A DNA stretch of 64,000 nt from an uncultured Chlorobiaceae bacterium (lineage in GTDB: Bacteria > Bacteroidota > Chlorobiia > Chlorobiales > Chlorobiaceae), in contig CAITSZ010000011.1 of assembly GCA_903895195.1 (NCBI GenBank), forward strand, positions 186,001-250,000, written 5' to 3'. Both the position numbers and the translations under genes were made by a program. The notes under the pieces are model-generated. The model ran no database searches. It saw nothing but the letters and a program-made list of their open reading frames with translations, and was not told the DNA's origin. Shown one piece after another: positions 36,045 through 46,197 of this stretch; position 1 is the stretch's first letter, and every line of letters begins with the position of its first letter.

Positions 36045-37937
36045 GTGAAAACGTCTATAATGCGTATATTCAAAAAAAATATTACAGGTAAACAGGTTAA
36101 AGATCAAGGTTTTATGGCATATTTTAACCACCTCTGTCTTGTTGAGGCACCCCAGACCATTATTATCCCCTTTCCCAGGTTTATCACAGACTGTATTGGA
36201 GTCTGCTACCTTGCCGCAGCAGTCGAGCATGATGTAGAAACTCTGGTTATGCCTGACAACTTCTATAATGACGGAGTTTTCGATAGTCTTCGCTTGCTTT
36301 TGAAAAAAAGCCCTATTGACCTGGTTGCCATCTCCTCAATGACCGGAGCCTTCAACCAGGCGGAACGGCTTGCCCGAATTGCCAAGGAGGCTGGTAAATT
36401 CGTTGTCATGGGTGGATTCCATCCAACCGCATTGCCAGAAGAAGTCCTCAAGCTCTCCTGTGTTGATGTTGTAGTCATTGGTGAGGGTGAAGAAACCTTC
36501 AGGGAGCTGGTACTTAAAGGTCCCTCCCGTGATGTCAAAGGGATAGCCTATCGTGAAGGTGGAGGCATTGTATATACCGGTACTCGGGAGACTATTGCCA
36601 ACATAGACTCCATTCGTTTTCCCCTGCGCTCCCTTCGTCCCGAACGGTATGGCGAAAAAGGCAATGCCTACTCTATTGATACTATTTATACCTCAAGGGG
36701 TTGCCCGTGGTCATGTTCCTTTTGCGCCAATGACCAGATGCATAAAGGCTGGAGAGGAAGAAGCGCTGAAAATGTGGTTGAAGAGATTGCCCTTCTGCAC
36801 GATCCAAAAAATAAAAAGCTCATTAAAATCTGGGATGCCAACTTTCTAACCAATATCGGCAGGGCAGAAAAAATCTGCGACATGATGCTCGAAAGGGGAT
36901 TGACCAATTTCCGTATCATGACCGAATCCAGAGCAAAAGACCTTGTCCGGGCCGAACGCATTCTCGACAAACTTCGCCGCATAGGACTGAGCAAAGTAGG
37001 TCTCGGTATCGAAAGTCCGAGCGAAGCTACTCTTGCCCTGATGAACAAAAAAAACAGCCTCGGCGACGTAGCCAGAGCCATAGAGCTTTGCAATAAAAAC
37101 AGTATCGGTGCTGAAGGGTATTTCATCATAGGCCACTATACCGAAAATATCCAGGACACCCTTGCCTACCCGGAGTTCGCAAAATCGCTTGGTCTTCGGC
37201 AGGCTCTTTTCATGATCATGACGCCTTATCCTGGCACAGGGATCTACCATGAGTATAAAAATGAAGGAAAAATCCGTTCATTTGACTGGGATCTCTACAA
37301 TAACTACTGCCCTGTCATTGAGACCCGCAGCATGGACCGCGATACCCTGATCGCCATGCTGGCATACTGCAATGTTGCTTTCAATCGCTACAAGTCAGCA
37401 ATGAAACGCAACAGCAGCAACGCTGTACTCATCAGCTTCCTGATCGATCTATTCCAGCTCAGCTGGCTCATGAGGGTTAACAAAAACCTTTCAAACAAGC
37501 AGATCAGCGATCTATTGTTCAATGCGCTTTTAAGGTTTCTTGAGCACGAACACGGTGTTGTCGAACAACCCGCCACCGCTAAATGCAAAACCCTGCAACA
37601 GCCCATTGCTCTGCGGATAGTTCACTCATCAGGCAAAAGCATTGATTACTCTCTTTCAGAGCGGGCAGGTAATCGGGTGCTTACCATGACGGTGTTGGAA
37701 AATAATCGACCATTTACCGGTCCCCAGATCAGGCTTGACGAACTTATTGAGTGTGCGTGCGGCGTTTCTATGGACAAACTCATGAGCGTCCTCTATAGAA
37801 ACGAGTGGATGCGTAACAACCCCGGACGAATGACCGGGTTACTTTTCTCCCTTTTAACCGATCGTGAAGTTCTAGGTTTTGCTACAAAACTTATCAAACT
37901 CTTTCTCGGTTCTTATCGTAAAAGCAGCAGAATATAA
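36045..37937 (+). CDS. B12-binding radical SAM protein of unknown substrate
   Basis: 630 residues (GTG 36045; ATG 36060 or 36114 are alternatives). An N-terminal cobalamin-binding-like Rossmann domain (about 38-160, VAISSMTGAFNQAERLARIA, FVVMGGFHPTALPEEVL, VIGEGEETFREL) precedes the radical SAM domain with C220-X3-C224-X2-C227 in SRGCPWSCSFC. The 400-630 tail is not a domain I know. The layout is that of BchE, BchQ and BchR, which cyclise or methylate bacteriochlorophyll, and of many unrelated methylases. A DxHxxG cobalamin-ligand motif is not seen. Single gene, divergent from a SAM methyltransferase gene. Confidence 0.82.
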   Translation: MKTSIMRIFKKNITGKQVKDQGFMAYFNHLCLVEAPQTIIIPFPRFITDCIGVCYLAAAVEHDVETLVMPDNFYNDGVFDSLRLLLKKSPIDLVAISSMTGAFNQAERLARIAKEAGKFVVMGGFHPTALPEEVLKLSCVDVVVIGEGEETFRELVLKGPSRDVKGIAYREGGGIVYTGTRETIANIDSIRFPLRSLRPERYGEKGNAYSIDTIYTSRGCPWSCSFCANDQMHKGWRGRSAENVVEEIALLHDPKNKKLIKIWDANFLTNIGRAEKICDMMLERGLTNFRIMTESRAKDLVRAERILDKLRRIGLSKVGLGIESPSEATLALMNKKNSLGDVARAIELCNKNSIGAEGYFIIGHYTENIQDTLAYPEFAKSLGLRQALFMIMTPYPGTGIYHEYKNEGKIRSFDWDLYNNYCPVIETRSMDRDTLIAMLAYCNVAFNRYKSAMKRNSSNAVLISFLIDLFQLSWLMRVNKNLSNKQISDLLFNALLRFLEHEHGVVEQPATAKCKTLQQPIALRIVHSSGKSIDYSLSERAGNRVLTMTVLENNRPFTGPQIRLDELIECACGVSMDKLMSVLYRNEWMRNNPGRMTGLLFSLLTDREVLGFATKLIKLFLGSYRKSSRI

Positions 37938-38071
37938 GAGAGCTTGTAAATGATTATAATAATTCACTCGTCATTATGAATGATATTCGTAGTTATATTA
38001 TTATAATTAAGTGTGTTATACGTTATAAATTATATGCTTGTATGGAGATCAAACAATAATTTTATTACCGA

Positions 38072-38662
38072 ATGCCAGAAGTTCAGAGTTTGCAGTGGTA
38101 TGCAGTGTATGTAAGGTCTCGTCATGAAAAAAAAGTGCATCAGATGTTGCTTGAGCAGGATCTTTCAAGCTTTTTGCCCTTGATTGAAACATGGAAACAG
38201 TGGAGCGATAGAAAGAAGAAAGTGAGTGATCCATTGTTCAGGGGTTATGTGTTTGTCAATATTTGCCTTCGCAAGGATAATATTAAAGTGCTGGACACTG
38301 AAGGAGTGGTCAAGTTTATCGGGATCGGTAAAAACCCTTCGGTTATTGGTGAAAAAGATATCGATTGGCTGAGAAAGCTGGTGAGGGAACCTGATGCGAT
38401 ACAAGGCGTTGTTGTCTCTCTTCCTGCCGGGCAGAGGGTCAGGGTGCTTGCCGGGCCCTTTAAAGATCTGGAAGGTGTCGTTGTAAAACAGGGAAGAGAG
38501 ACCAGAATGGTGGTTTATTTCGACAGTATTATGCAGGGGGTTGAGGTCAGCATCTATCCTGATTTGCTTATGCCGATTTCCAGTGCGGCAAAGCCTTCTC
38601 ATGATAATTTATCTGAGCATGACAAAATTGTAACGGTCGAAAAACATTTTCTTCGGCTGTAG
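38072..38662 (+). CDS. NusG-family specialised antiterminator (RfaH/UpxY-like)
   Basis: 196 residues. N-terminal NGN domain (LQWYAVYVRSRHEKKVHQML, SDPLFRGYVFVNI, VVKFIGIGKNPSVI) and a C-terminal KOW motif (AGQRVRVLAGPFKDLEGVVV). Divergent NusG paralogues of this kind bind RNA polymerase and suppress termination in one or a few long operons, usually polysaccharide clusters, where they are often the first gene. Here it is followed only by an MFS gene 52 bases downstream, and no glycan genes are visible. The leader 37938-38071 is AT-rich without an obvious ops-like element. Confidence 0.85.
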   Translation: MPEVQSLQWYAVYVRSRHEKKVHQMLLEQDLSSFLPLIETWKQWSDRKKKVSDPLFRGYVFVNICLRKDNIKVLDTEGVVKFIGIGKNPSVIGEKDIDWLRKLVREPDAIQGVVVSLPAGQRVRVLAGPFKDLEGVVVKQGRETRMVVYFDSIMQGVEVSIYPDLLMPISSAAKPSHDNLSEHDKIVTVEKHFLRL

Positions 38663-38701
38663 CTCTTTTTCGAAAGGGAGCGAAGTGATATAAAAACCTT
38701 T

Positions 38702-38707
38702 AAGGAG
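38702..38707 (+). promoter_or_regulatory. Ribosome-binding site supporting a TTG start
   Basis: AAGGAG followed by seven bases and TTG at 38715. No ATG or GTG is suitably placed, so this decides the start of the MFS gene. Confidence 0.75.
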
Positions 38708-38714
38708 ATTTTTT

Positions 38715-39956
38715 TTGCAGCAAAAGGAGCATGCATCGATTCGCGATGTTTTCAGTTTGCCGGTGATTGTGGCGGCTCTTGGTTACTTTGTCGATATCTA
38801 TGATCTGGTACTGTTCAGTATTGTCAGGGTGCCGAGTCTGAAATCATTCGGGCTTTCAGGGAAGGAACTGATCGATTACGGGGTTTACCTGCTGAATATG
38901 CAGATGATCGGCATGCTGGTCGGGGGCATCCTCTGGGGCTGGCTTGGCGATAAAAAGGGCCGTCTGAAAATTATGTTTGCCTCTATTCTGCTTTACTCCC
39001 TTGCCAATATTGCCAATGGTTTTGTCTCATCACTTCCTGCTTATGCAGCGTTGCGGTTTATTGCCGGTGTCGGCCTTGCCGGTGAACTTGGGGCTGGTAT
39101 TACCCTTGTCTCAGAGGTGCTGCACACAAAGATAAGAGGATACGGAACAATGCTGGTCGCCTCTATCGGGGTTTCAGGAGCTATTCTGGCTAATGTTGTC
39201 GCCAATGCTTATGAGTGGCATAATGCTTTTTTTATCGGAGGCGGACTCGGACTTCTCCTTCTTGCAGCACGAGTTAAGGTTGTCGAGTCGGGAATGTTTA
39301 AGGCGATGGAACAAAAATCCGGAGTCAGCCGCGGGAATATGCTTGCCTTGTTCACCGATCGCAGCAGGTTTTTCCGTTACATAAACTCAATTATGATCGG
39401 CGTGCCGATTTGGTTCGTTGTTGGGGTACTGATTACCTTTTCACCTGAATTTGCTGTAGCACTTCATATTACCGGACCGGTTTCAGCGGGAAACTCGGTT
39501 ATGTATTGTTATCTCGGGCTTGTGTTTGGTGATCTTTCAAGTGGACTGTTAAGTCAGTTGCTACAGAGCAGGAAAAAGGTCATTCTGTTGTTCATGCTGC
39601 TTTCGGTCGGAGCAGTTGCGCTCTATTTTCTGCAGGGAGAGAGCAGCCCGAAATTTTTTTATCTGGTCTGTGCGGCCCTTGGTTTTGCCGGTGGTTACTG
39701 GGCTATATTTGTGACCGTTGCAGCCGAACAGTTTGGTACAAATCTGCGTGCAACCGTCGCAACAACGGTTCCAAATCTTGTTCGCGGGATGGTGGTGCCG
39801 ATAACAATGCTGTTTCAGTTTTTCCGGAGCTTTTTGGGGCTTGAATCAGGCGCATTGCTGGTAGGTGCAATTTGCATAATAGCTGCGTTCTTTTCGCTTG
39901 GAGCCCTTGAAGAGACCTTTCACAAGGATCTTGACTATTACGAAGAATTTATCTGA
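38715..39956 (+). CDS. Major facilitator superfamily transporter
   Basis: 413 residues with a TTG start, twelve predicted membrane helices. The loop 2-3 signature GWLGDKKGRLKIMFAS is clear, as is the sugar/metabolite:H+ symporter-like LRFIAGVGLAGELGAGITLV followed by SEVLHTKIRGYGTM. D27 and D30 in YFVDIYDLVLFSIV may take part in proton coupling. Substrate unknown; an organic acid or sugar is possible. Probably cotranscribed with the NusG paralogue upstream. Confidence 0.88.
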   Translation: MQQKEHASIRDVFSLPVIVAALGYFVDIYDLVLFSIVRVPSLKSFGLSGKELIDYGVYLLNMQMIGMLVGGILWGWLGDKKGRLKIMFASILLYSLANIANGFVSSLPAYAALRFIAGVGLAGELGAGITLVSEVLHTKIRGYGTMLVASIGVSGAILANVVANAYEWHNAFFIGGGLGLLLLAARVKVVESGMFKAMEQKSGVSRGNMLALFTDRSRFFRYINSIMIGVPIWFVVGVLITFSPEFAVALHITGPVSAGNSVMYCYLGLVFGDLSSGLLSQLLQSRKKVILLFMLLSVGAVALYFLQGESSPKFFYLVCAALGFAGGYWAIFVTVAAEQFGTNLRATVATTVPNLVRGMVVPITMLFQFFRSFLGLESGALLVGAICIIAAFFSLGALEETFHKDLDYYEEFI

Positions 39957-39957
39957 T

Positions 39958-39985
39958 ATAAGGGCTGCAGCCCGCTCGCCCTTAT
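39958..39985. terminator. Inverted repeat between convergent MFS and uvrA genes
   Basis: ATAAGGGC/GCCCTTAT with a twelve-base spacer, itself containing GGGCTGCAGCCC. The right arm includes the uvrA stop codon. There is no T-run, as at 7992-8019. Confidence 0.5.
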
Positions 39986-42822
39986 GCTTGTGACATCTCC
40001 ATTTTCAGGAAATGCCCTGTGTAGGAGTGTTTCATTTCGGCAATATGTTCCGGCGTGCCTTCTGCAATTATTTTCCCTCCTTCAAAGCCCCCTTCAGGGC
40101 CGATATCTATAATCCAGTCGCTGTTTTTAATAATGTCAAGGTTGTGCTCGATGATAATGACGCTGTTCCCTTTGTCAACGAGTTTACGGAGCACTTCAAG
40201 AAGATGCTGTATATCCTGAAAATGGAGTCCGGTTGTAGGTTCATCGAGAATATAGAGGGTTTTGCCAGTCTGTATTTTTGCAAGTTCAGACGACAGCTTT
40301 ATTCTTTGTGCTTCGCCGCCTGAAAGCATGGGTGAAGGTTGGCCAAGCTTGAGGTAGCCGAGTCCGACACTCTGCATGGTGGAAAGGATGCGGAGGATTC
40401 GGGGAAAGTCGGTAAAGAAGTCGGCAGCCTCCGTAATAGTCATTTCAAGCACATCGGCAATCGATTTCCCGCGATATTTAACCAGTAACGTTTCGCGGTT
40501 ATATCGCTCCCCCTTGCAGTTTTCGCATTGGACATAGACATCCGGCAGAAAGTTCATTTCAATTTTCCGGGTTCCAGCTCCCTGGCACACTTCACACCGG
40601 CCACCTTTGACATTAAAGCTGAATCGTCCCGCTTTGTACCCCCGTATCTGTGCTTCAGGCAGGCGGGTAAAAAAGTCACGGATAAAGGTGAATGCTCCGG
40701 TATAGGTAGCCGGATTGGAGCGGGGCGTTCGGCCGATTGGAGACTGGTCAACATTAACAACCTTGTCGATATTTGTTATCCCTTCAATGCTGTCAAAGGG
40801 ATAAGTGACCAGTTTTGACCGGTAGAAGTGGCGTGCAAGAATCGGGAAGAGTGTTTCGTTTATGATTGTTGATTTTCCTGATCCGCTGACGCCGGTAATG
40901 CTGACCAGTGAACGCAGTGGAATAGTGATATCGATGTTTTGGAGGTTGTTTCCACGACACCCTTTCAAACGAATGAATTGCTGCTCTTCCGATGTGTCTT
41001 TGCCCTCTCCCTTGAAACAGACCTGCAGAGCACCTGAAAGGTATTTAGCTGTCAGTGACTCTGGGTCAAGGGATGCGGCGGGTCCCTGTGCGACAATTTC
41101 TCCGCCGTATTCTCCTGCACCGGGCCCAAGATCAATAATTTCATCAGCCTCAAGCATGGTATCCTTGTCGTGCTCAACAACAAGGACGGTGTTGCCGAGG
41201 TCTCTGAGGCGTTTCAGCGAAGTAATAAGCTTCTGGTTGTCGCGCTGGTGAAGTCCGATACTCGGTTCATCGAGCACATAAAGCACTCCGCTGAGTTGTG
41301 AACCGAGCTGGGATGCGAGTCTTATACGTTGAGCCTCTCCACCTGAAAGAGTTTGAGAGCTTCTGTCCAGGGAAAGGTAGCTGAGTCCGACATTGAGCAG
41401 AAATTCAATACGTTTGACGATTTCATGTAATATTGGAGTCGCAACAAGCCTCTCCTTTGCGGTCAGTTTTTCAGGCAGCGCTGCAAAAAAAGCAAGAGCT
41501 TCCGGTAACGGCAGGGCCTCGGATTCAGCTATGTTAAGATCATTCAGTTTGACTAGCAGGCTCTCTTTCCGCAGTCTTGCGCCTTTGCATTCAGGACATG
41601 GCTGACGTATCATGTAGCTCTCAGCCCACTCCCGCACTTTGGGCGTACTTGCGTTTTTCCGGATTTCATCAACATGGGGAATAGCTCCTTGAAAAGGCTG
41701 CGGGTAGAGTGTATCATGACCTGAGTAGCTGTAGCTGACATCAAAGGTTCTGCTGCCTGATCCGTAAAGCAGGATATCCATCGCGGGCTTGGGAATATCT
41801 GCAATCGGGGTGTCAAGGGTAAAGTCGTATTCTCTGGCAATTGCTTTTATCACCTGCCAGAGGTTCCGTTTTCCTGATTTCCCGAAAGGATCAATGCCAC
41901 CTTCGTTGAGTGAGAGTGTCGCATCCGGGACCATCAGTTCGGCGGAAAGCTGCATAAGCTCTCCTAATCCATTACATTCAGGGCATGCTCCATAGGGCGA
42001 ATTGAAGCTGAAGTGGTTTGGCGCGAGCGTATCAACCGGTACGGAGCCATCCGAATAGGCATACTGTGTACTGAATGTCAGTTCTTTCAGCTCGCTTTCA
42101 ACCGGTTCACAGATAACTGATGATTTGTGTTCAGACATGCTGATGGCAAGTTTGAGCGCCTTTTTCAGGCGTTCTTCAGCATCGGGACCGATAACTATAC
42201 CGTCAACAACAAGTTCAATTGAGTGGCTTTTATAGCGTTCGAGCTGCATATCTTTTTCCATTTCCCGGTACTTTCCGTCAATGCGGACGCGGAGAAACCC
42301 TTTCAGAAGCAGCCGTTCAAAAAGTTCCCGGTAGTGACCTTTTCGCCCGGTTACGAGCGGTGAAAGTATCTGGACTTTCGTACCCTGCGGCAGAGTTAGA
42401 ATGGCTTCAGCGATGCTTTCCTCGCTTTGCTTTTGCAGCATATGTCCGGTGACAGGATCGTAACGTCTCCCTGCTTTTGCATAAAGAAGACGGATAAAAT
42501 CATGAATTTCTGTGATTGTTCCGACTGTTGAACGGGGTGACCGGTTCGTACTTTTCTGGTCGATGGAGATGACCGGCGAAAGCCCTTCTATAAAATCAAC
42601 GTCCGGACGTTCAATGCTGCCGATATACTGTCGGGCATAAGATGAGAGCGTTTCCATAAAACGGCGCTGTCCTTCTGCATATATGGTGTCGAAGGCAAGG
42701 CTTGATTTGCCTGATCCTGAGAGGCCGGTAATGACAACAAATTTGTTGCGCGGAATATCAAGAGATATATTTTTAAGATTGTGGACTCTTGCTCCCCTGA
42801 TGTTGATATGGCTGAATTCCAT
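39982..42822 (-). CDS. uvrA: Excinuclease ABC subunit A
   Basis: 946 residues from ATG 42822 ([20 protein letters not shown]), the conserved UvrA start; an in-frame TTG at 42867 is less likely. Two ABC-type ATPase halves have Walker [13 protein letters not shown] and [12 protein letters not shown], signatures [17 protein letters not shown] and [17 protein letters not shown], and two zinc modules (CPEC...CPEC, and [16 protein letters not shown] with [10 protein letters not shown]). It recognises DNA damage with UvrB in nucleotide excision repair. Confidence 0.97.
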   Translation of the reverse strand: MEFSHINIRGARVHNLKNISLDIPRNKFVVITGLSGSGKSSLAFDTIYAEGQRRFMETLSSYARQYIGSIERPDVDFIEGLSPVISIDQKSTNRSPRSTVGTITEIHDFIRLLYAKAGRRYDPVTGHMLQKQSEESIAEAILTLPQGTKVQILSPLVTGRKGHYRELFERLLLKGFLRVRIDGKYREMEKDMQLERYKSHSIELVVDGIVIGPDAEERLKKALKLAISMSEHKSSVICEPVESELKELTFSTQYAYSDGSVPVDTLAPNHFSFNSPYGACPECNGLGELMQLSAELMVPDATLSLNEGGIDPFGKSGKRNLWQVIKAIAREYDFTLDTPIADIPKPAMDILLYGSGSRTFDVSYSYSGHDTLYPQPFQGAIPHVDEIRKNASTPKVREWAESYMIRQPCPECKGARLRKESLLVKLNDLNIAESEALPLPEALAFFAALPEKLTAKERLVATPILHEIVKRIEFLLNVGLSYLSLDRSSQTLSGGEAQRIRLASQLGSQLSGVLYVLDEPSIGLHQRDNQKLITSLKRLRDLGNTVLVVEHDKDTMLEADEIIDLGPGAGEYGGEIVAQGPAASLDPESLTAKYLSGALQVCFKGEGKDTSEEQQFIRLKGCRGNNLQNIDITIPLRSLVSITGVSGSGKSTIINETLFPILARHFYRSKLVTYPFDSIEGITNIDKVVNVDQSPIGRTPRSNPATYTGAFTFIRDFFTRLPEAQIRGYKAGRFSFNVKGGRCEVCQGAGTRKIEMNFLPDVYVQCENCKGERYNRETLLVKYRGKSIADVLEMTITEAADFFTDFPRILRILSTMQSVGLGYLKLGQPSPMLSGGEAQRIKLSSELAKIQTGKTLYILDEPTTGLHFQDIQHLLEVLRKLVDKGNSVIIIEHNLDIIKNSDWIIDIGPEGGFEGGKIIAEGTPEHIAEMKHSYTGHFLKMEMSQA

Positions 42823-43051
42823 GTGAGGTTTTTGTTCTCTCTTTCTTTTTAGCTGCCCGGACAGCAATTTCTTTAATGATGCTGTTTAGCTCAACCGTAA
42901 GATGAAGGCTATGGTTGCTTTTTTACAAAAAAACTTTATAAAAAAACTTTCTGATTTATATTTGGTCGATCTGTCCGAAGCTTTTTAAGGTCAAAATCGT
43001 ATGGATACTGATTTGATTGAAAAATAACGCAAACATTAAGCAACATTCAAT

Positions 43052-43210
43052 ATGGAAATTATTTACCAGAAGCAAGCCGAAAAAGGTAAACAGTGTCAGG
43101 ATTGTCAGAGCTTTACTCAAAAAGCAGATAATCCTGCAGCAGGTACTTGTTTTGGCAAAGATGTCATTGCCGAAGGCGGCTGCATGTTTTTTAAGAAAAA
43201 GGAAGCGTAA
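43052..43210 (+). CDS. 52-residue four-cysteine miniprotein, possible Fe-S or zinc binder
   Basis: MEIIYQKQAEKGKQ, then C15-X2-C18, C33 and C44, ending GGCMFFKKKEA. The pattern CxxC...GTC...GGC with aromatic residues after the cysteines recalls small HiPIP-like subunits of glycyl-radical enzymes and other miniature ferredoxin-like proteins. A single 4Fe-4S or zinc site is likely. The frame, rather than an overlapping ORF at 43017, is chosen for the regular cysteine spacing and for the stop just ahead of a perfect terminator. Convergent with ppdK. Role unknown. Confidence 0.7.
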   Translation: MEIIYQKQAEKGKQCQDCQSFTQKADNPAAGTCFGKDVIAEGGCMFFKKKEA

Positions 43211-43235
43211 AGAAAGTTCTGAGTGCTGAGAATAT

Positions 43236-43270
43236 AAAGAGAAAGGCGGCCTTGGCCGCCTTTCTCTTTT
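43236..43270. terminator. Bidirectional terminator between the miniprotein gene and ppdK
   Basis: Perfect fifteen-pair stem: AAAGAGAAAGGCGGC, loop CTTG, GCCGCCTTTCTCTTT, ending in a T-run on the plus strand and an A/T-rich tail on the minus strand. It can serve both convergent genes. Confidence 0.92.
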
Positions 43271-43292
43271 ACCGGGATGTAGTGCTGGTTTT

Positions 43293-46043
43293 TCAGCTCT
43301 TCAGTGCAGCTCTTGCTGCGGCAAGACGTGCGATCGGCACTCGGTACGGACTGCATGAAACATAATTAAGACCGATCTCGTGACAGAACTCAACGGTTGA
43401 TGGATCACCGCCGTGTTCACCGCAGATGCCAAGTTTGAGGCCTGGCTTCACTCCCCGGCCCTCTTTTGCAGAAATGCTTATTAACCGTCCTACTCCATCT
43501 TTATCGATTGATTCAAACGGATTGCGGGCAAAGATATCCTGATGCTGGTAAATAGGCAGGAACTGGCCGGAGTCGTCTCGGCTCATACCGAGAGCCATCT
43601 GGGTCAGGTCGTTGGTACCGTAGCTGAAGAAATCAGCGGCGGTGGCAATCTGGTCTGAGGTGATGGCAGCACGTGGCACCTCGATCATCGTGCCTACCAG
43701 ATATTTAATTCCGGTTCCTTGTTCGGCGATGACGCTTCGTGCCGTTTTGTGGATGATTTCACTGGTAATTTCAAGCTCTTTGACGGTGCTGATGAGTGGT
43801 ACCATGATTTCAGGCACAACTTCAAGCCCCTCCTTCTTGAGCCTGCAGGCAGCTTCGATGATTGCCCTCACCTGCATCACCGTTATTTCAGGATGAAGGA
43901 TACCGAGGCGACAGCCCCGGAGACCAAGCATTGGGTTGAATTCATGATGATCGCTGATGAGCCTTGTTACAATTTCGTAAGATTTGCCCATTTTTTTAGC
44001 AAGAACCTTGATCTCCCCATCGGTGTGCGGCAGAAATTCATGCAGCGGAGGATCAAGAAGTCTGATGGTTACAGGCCTGGAACCCATGGCTTTGAAGAGT
44101 CCGTAAAAGTCTTCACGCTGGTATGGCAATATTTTGTCGAGCGCTTTTTTTCGGCCTTCGATATCGTCAGCTAAAATCATTTCGCGCATAGCGTCAATTC
44201 GCTCTCCTCCAAAGAACATATGTTCGGTTCGGCAGAGGCCGATTCCTTCAGCGCCGAACGTAATGGCAATTTCAGCCTGATCAGGCTGATCTGCATTGGT
44301 ACGGATGTTGAGCTTGCGGTATTTATCGGCCCATTCCATAAGCTGTTTGTAAATAGGCCATGTCGGAGCATCTTCGGGTTTAAGCGTTTTATCGACCAGG
44401 ACTTCAATGATTTCAGAGTTTTTAGTGGCTATTTCACCTGCAATGACTTCACCGGTACTGCCGTCGATGGAGATGTAATCGCCTTCACGGAGCACCGTGT
44501 TGTTACCGTGAACCCGTATTTCTGCTAATTGATAGTCGATATTCAGCGCTCCGCATCCTACAACGCATACCTTGCCCATTTGACGGGCCACCAAGGCTGC
44601 GTGGGAGGTCATGCCGCCGCGTTCGGTAAGTATCCCTTCTGAGGCCGCCATGCCTTTGATATCTTCCGGAGAGGTTTCAATACGGACAAGAATAACGGCT
44701 TCTCCGCGTTTCCCTGCCTCAAAAGCATCCACGGAATTAAAATAGATTTTTCCGGTTGCGGCGCCGGGACCGGCATTCAGTCCTGTTGCAATAAGTCTTC
44801 CGGCTGAAATGGCGGCCTGTTTCTCGTTTATGTTAAAGACAGGTCTGAGCAGCTGATTGAGTTGCTCGGGTTCTATGCGTAACAGTGCTTCTTTTTCATC
44901 AATGAGCTTTTCATTGTACATGTCGAAGGCAATTTTGACCGCTGCCATTCCGGTTCTTTTACCAACCCTGCACTGCAGCATGAAAAGCTTGTTGTTCTCT
45001 ATGGTGAACTCGATGTCCATCATGTCGCGGTAGTGGTGTTCGAGAATCGAACGAATCTCTTCAAGCTGATTATAGATGTCCGGGTTTTCTGCTTTGAGCT
45101 GTTCGATTTTAAGAGGAGTTCTTGTGCCGGCCACCACATCTTCACCCTGGGCGTTCATGAGAAACTCACCATAAAAGATATTGTCGCCGGTAGCGGCATC
45201 GCGGGTGAATGCTACGCCGGTTCCGCAATCTTCGCCCATATTGCCGAAGACCATAGCCTGAACATTGCAGGCTGTACCCCAGTAACCGGGAATGTGATTG
45301 AGCTTGCGGTAGACGATAGCCCGTTCGTTGTTCCAGCTGTTGAAGACGGCTCCAATTGCTCCGACGAGCTGTTCTTTCGGGTCTTCAGGGAACGTCTTGC
45401 CGGTTGCTTCAAGAATAGCCGCTTTATATTTGGCAACAATGTCCTGGAGGTCTTCAACCTCGAGTTCAGTGTCGAGCGTTATGCCAAGTTCGTGTTTTTT
45501 TTCTTCAAGTATTTTTTCGAAGGGATCAATCTGTTTTTTATCGGTCGGCTTGAGGTCAAGGACGACATCGCCATACATCTGCACAAAGCGCCGGTAGCAG
45601 TCCCATGCGAAGCGGGGGTTTCCTGATTTTTGTGCCAGACCGGCGACAGTTTTTTCATTCAAACCGAGATTGAGGATAGTATCCATCATGCCGGGCATTG
45701 AGGCCCTGGCCCCTGAACGGACTGAAACAAGCAAAGGGTTTTCTGTATCGCCAAACTTTTTCCCTAATACAGTCTCAATTTTGCGGAGTGCATTCGGGAT
45801 ATCCTGTTCGAAAAGATTTCTGGGATAATTTTTCTGGTTATCGTAGTAGTAGGTGCAGACTTCTGTTGAAATGGTGAATCCTGGAGGAACTGGCAGGCCG
45901 ATATTTGCCATTTCGGCAAGGTTGGCTCCTTTTCCTCCAAGCAGGTTTTTCATGGAAGCATCACCTTCAGAAGACCCTCCGGAGAAACTGTAAATGTACT
46001 GTTTGCTTGAAGCCTTTTCGTTGGTAATCTCAGATTTTGGCAT
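43293..46043 (-). CDS. ppdK: Pyruvate,phosphate dikinase
   Basis: 916 residues from ATG 46043 ([12 protein letters not shown]). The N-terminal ATP-grasp domain ([40 protein letters not shown]) is followed by the swivelling domain with the phospho-histidine in [15 protein letters not shown] and the C-terminal pyruvate/PEP barrel with its cysteine in [15 protein letters not shown]. It converts pyruvate, ATP and Pi to PEP, AMP and PPi, the step that links the reductive TCA cycle to gluconeogenesis in green sulfur bacteria. Long in-frame extension upstream of 46043 lacks family sequence. Confidence 0.97.
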   Translation of the reverse strand: MPKSEITNEKASSKQYIYSFSGGSSEGDASMKNLLGGKGANLAEMANIGLPVPPGFTISTEVCTYYYDNQKNYPRNLFEQDIPNALRKIETVLGKKFGDTENPLLVSVRSGARASMPGMMDTILNLGLNEKTVAGLAQKSGNPRFAWDCYRRFVQMYGDVVLDLKPTDKKQIDPFEKILEEKKHELGITLDTELEVEDLQDIVAKYKAAILEATGKTFPEDPKEQLVGAIGAVFNSWNNERAIVYRKLNHIPGYWGTACNVQAMVFGNMGEDCGTGVAFTRDAATGDNIFYGEFLMNAQGEDVVAGTRTPLKIEQLKAENPDIYNQLEEIRSILEHHYRDMMDIEFTIENNKLFMLQCRVGKRTGMAAVKIAFDMYNEKLIDEKEALLRIEPEQLNQLLRPVFNINEKQAAISAGRLIATGLNAGPGAATGKIYFNSVDAFEAGKRGEAVILVRIETSPEDIKGMAASEGILTERGGMTSHAALVARQMGKVCVVGCGALNIDYQLAEIRVHGNNTVLREGDYISIDGSTGEVIAGEIATKNSEIIEVLVDKTLKPEDAPTWPIYKQLMEWADKYRKLNIRTNADQPDQAEIAITFGAEGIGLCRTEHMFFGGERIDAMREMILADDIEGRKKALDKILPYQREDFYGLFKAMGSRPVTIRLLDPPLHEFLPHTDGEIKVLAKKMGKSYEIVTRLISDHHEFNPMLGLRGCRLGILHPEITVMQVRAIIEAACRLKKEGLEVVPEIMVPLISTVKELEITSEIIHKTARSVIAEQGTGIKYLVGTMIEVPRAAITSDQIATAADFFSYGTNDLTQMALGMSRDDSGQFLPIYQHQDIFARNPFESIDKDGVGRLISISAKEGRGVKPGLKLGICGEHGGDPSTVEFCHEIGLNYVSCSPYRVPIARLAAARAALKS

Positions 46044-46197
46044 AATTGTAAGCGGTAATAATTTACTTTGCAAAAATAAAAAACGTGAGTAGGTGGCGAA
46101 AAAACAGGTAGAGTTTACTATTTTGTTTATAGTCCGAAATTTAATAAAAAATCCTGCTGTAAAAACTACCTGAAAGGATATTTCATACTGATTAATA

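Noticed and set aside
43017-43229. 70-codon ORF overlapping the four-cysteine miniprotein
   Set aside because: Lys/Arg-rich shadow frame without regular features; the 43052 frame has patterned cysteines.
45033-45626. 197-codon ORF antisense to ppdK
   Set aside because: Lies wholly inside ppdK opposite its conserved ATP-grasp domain.
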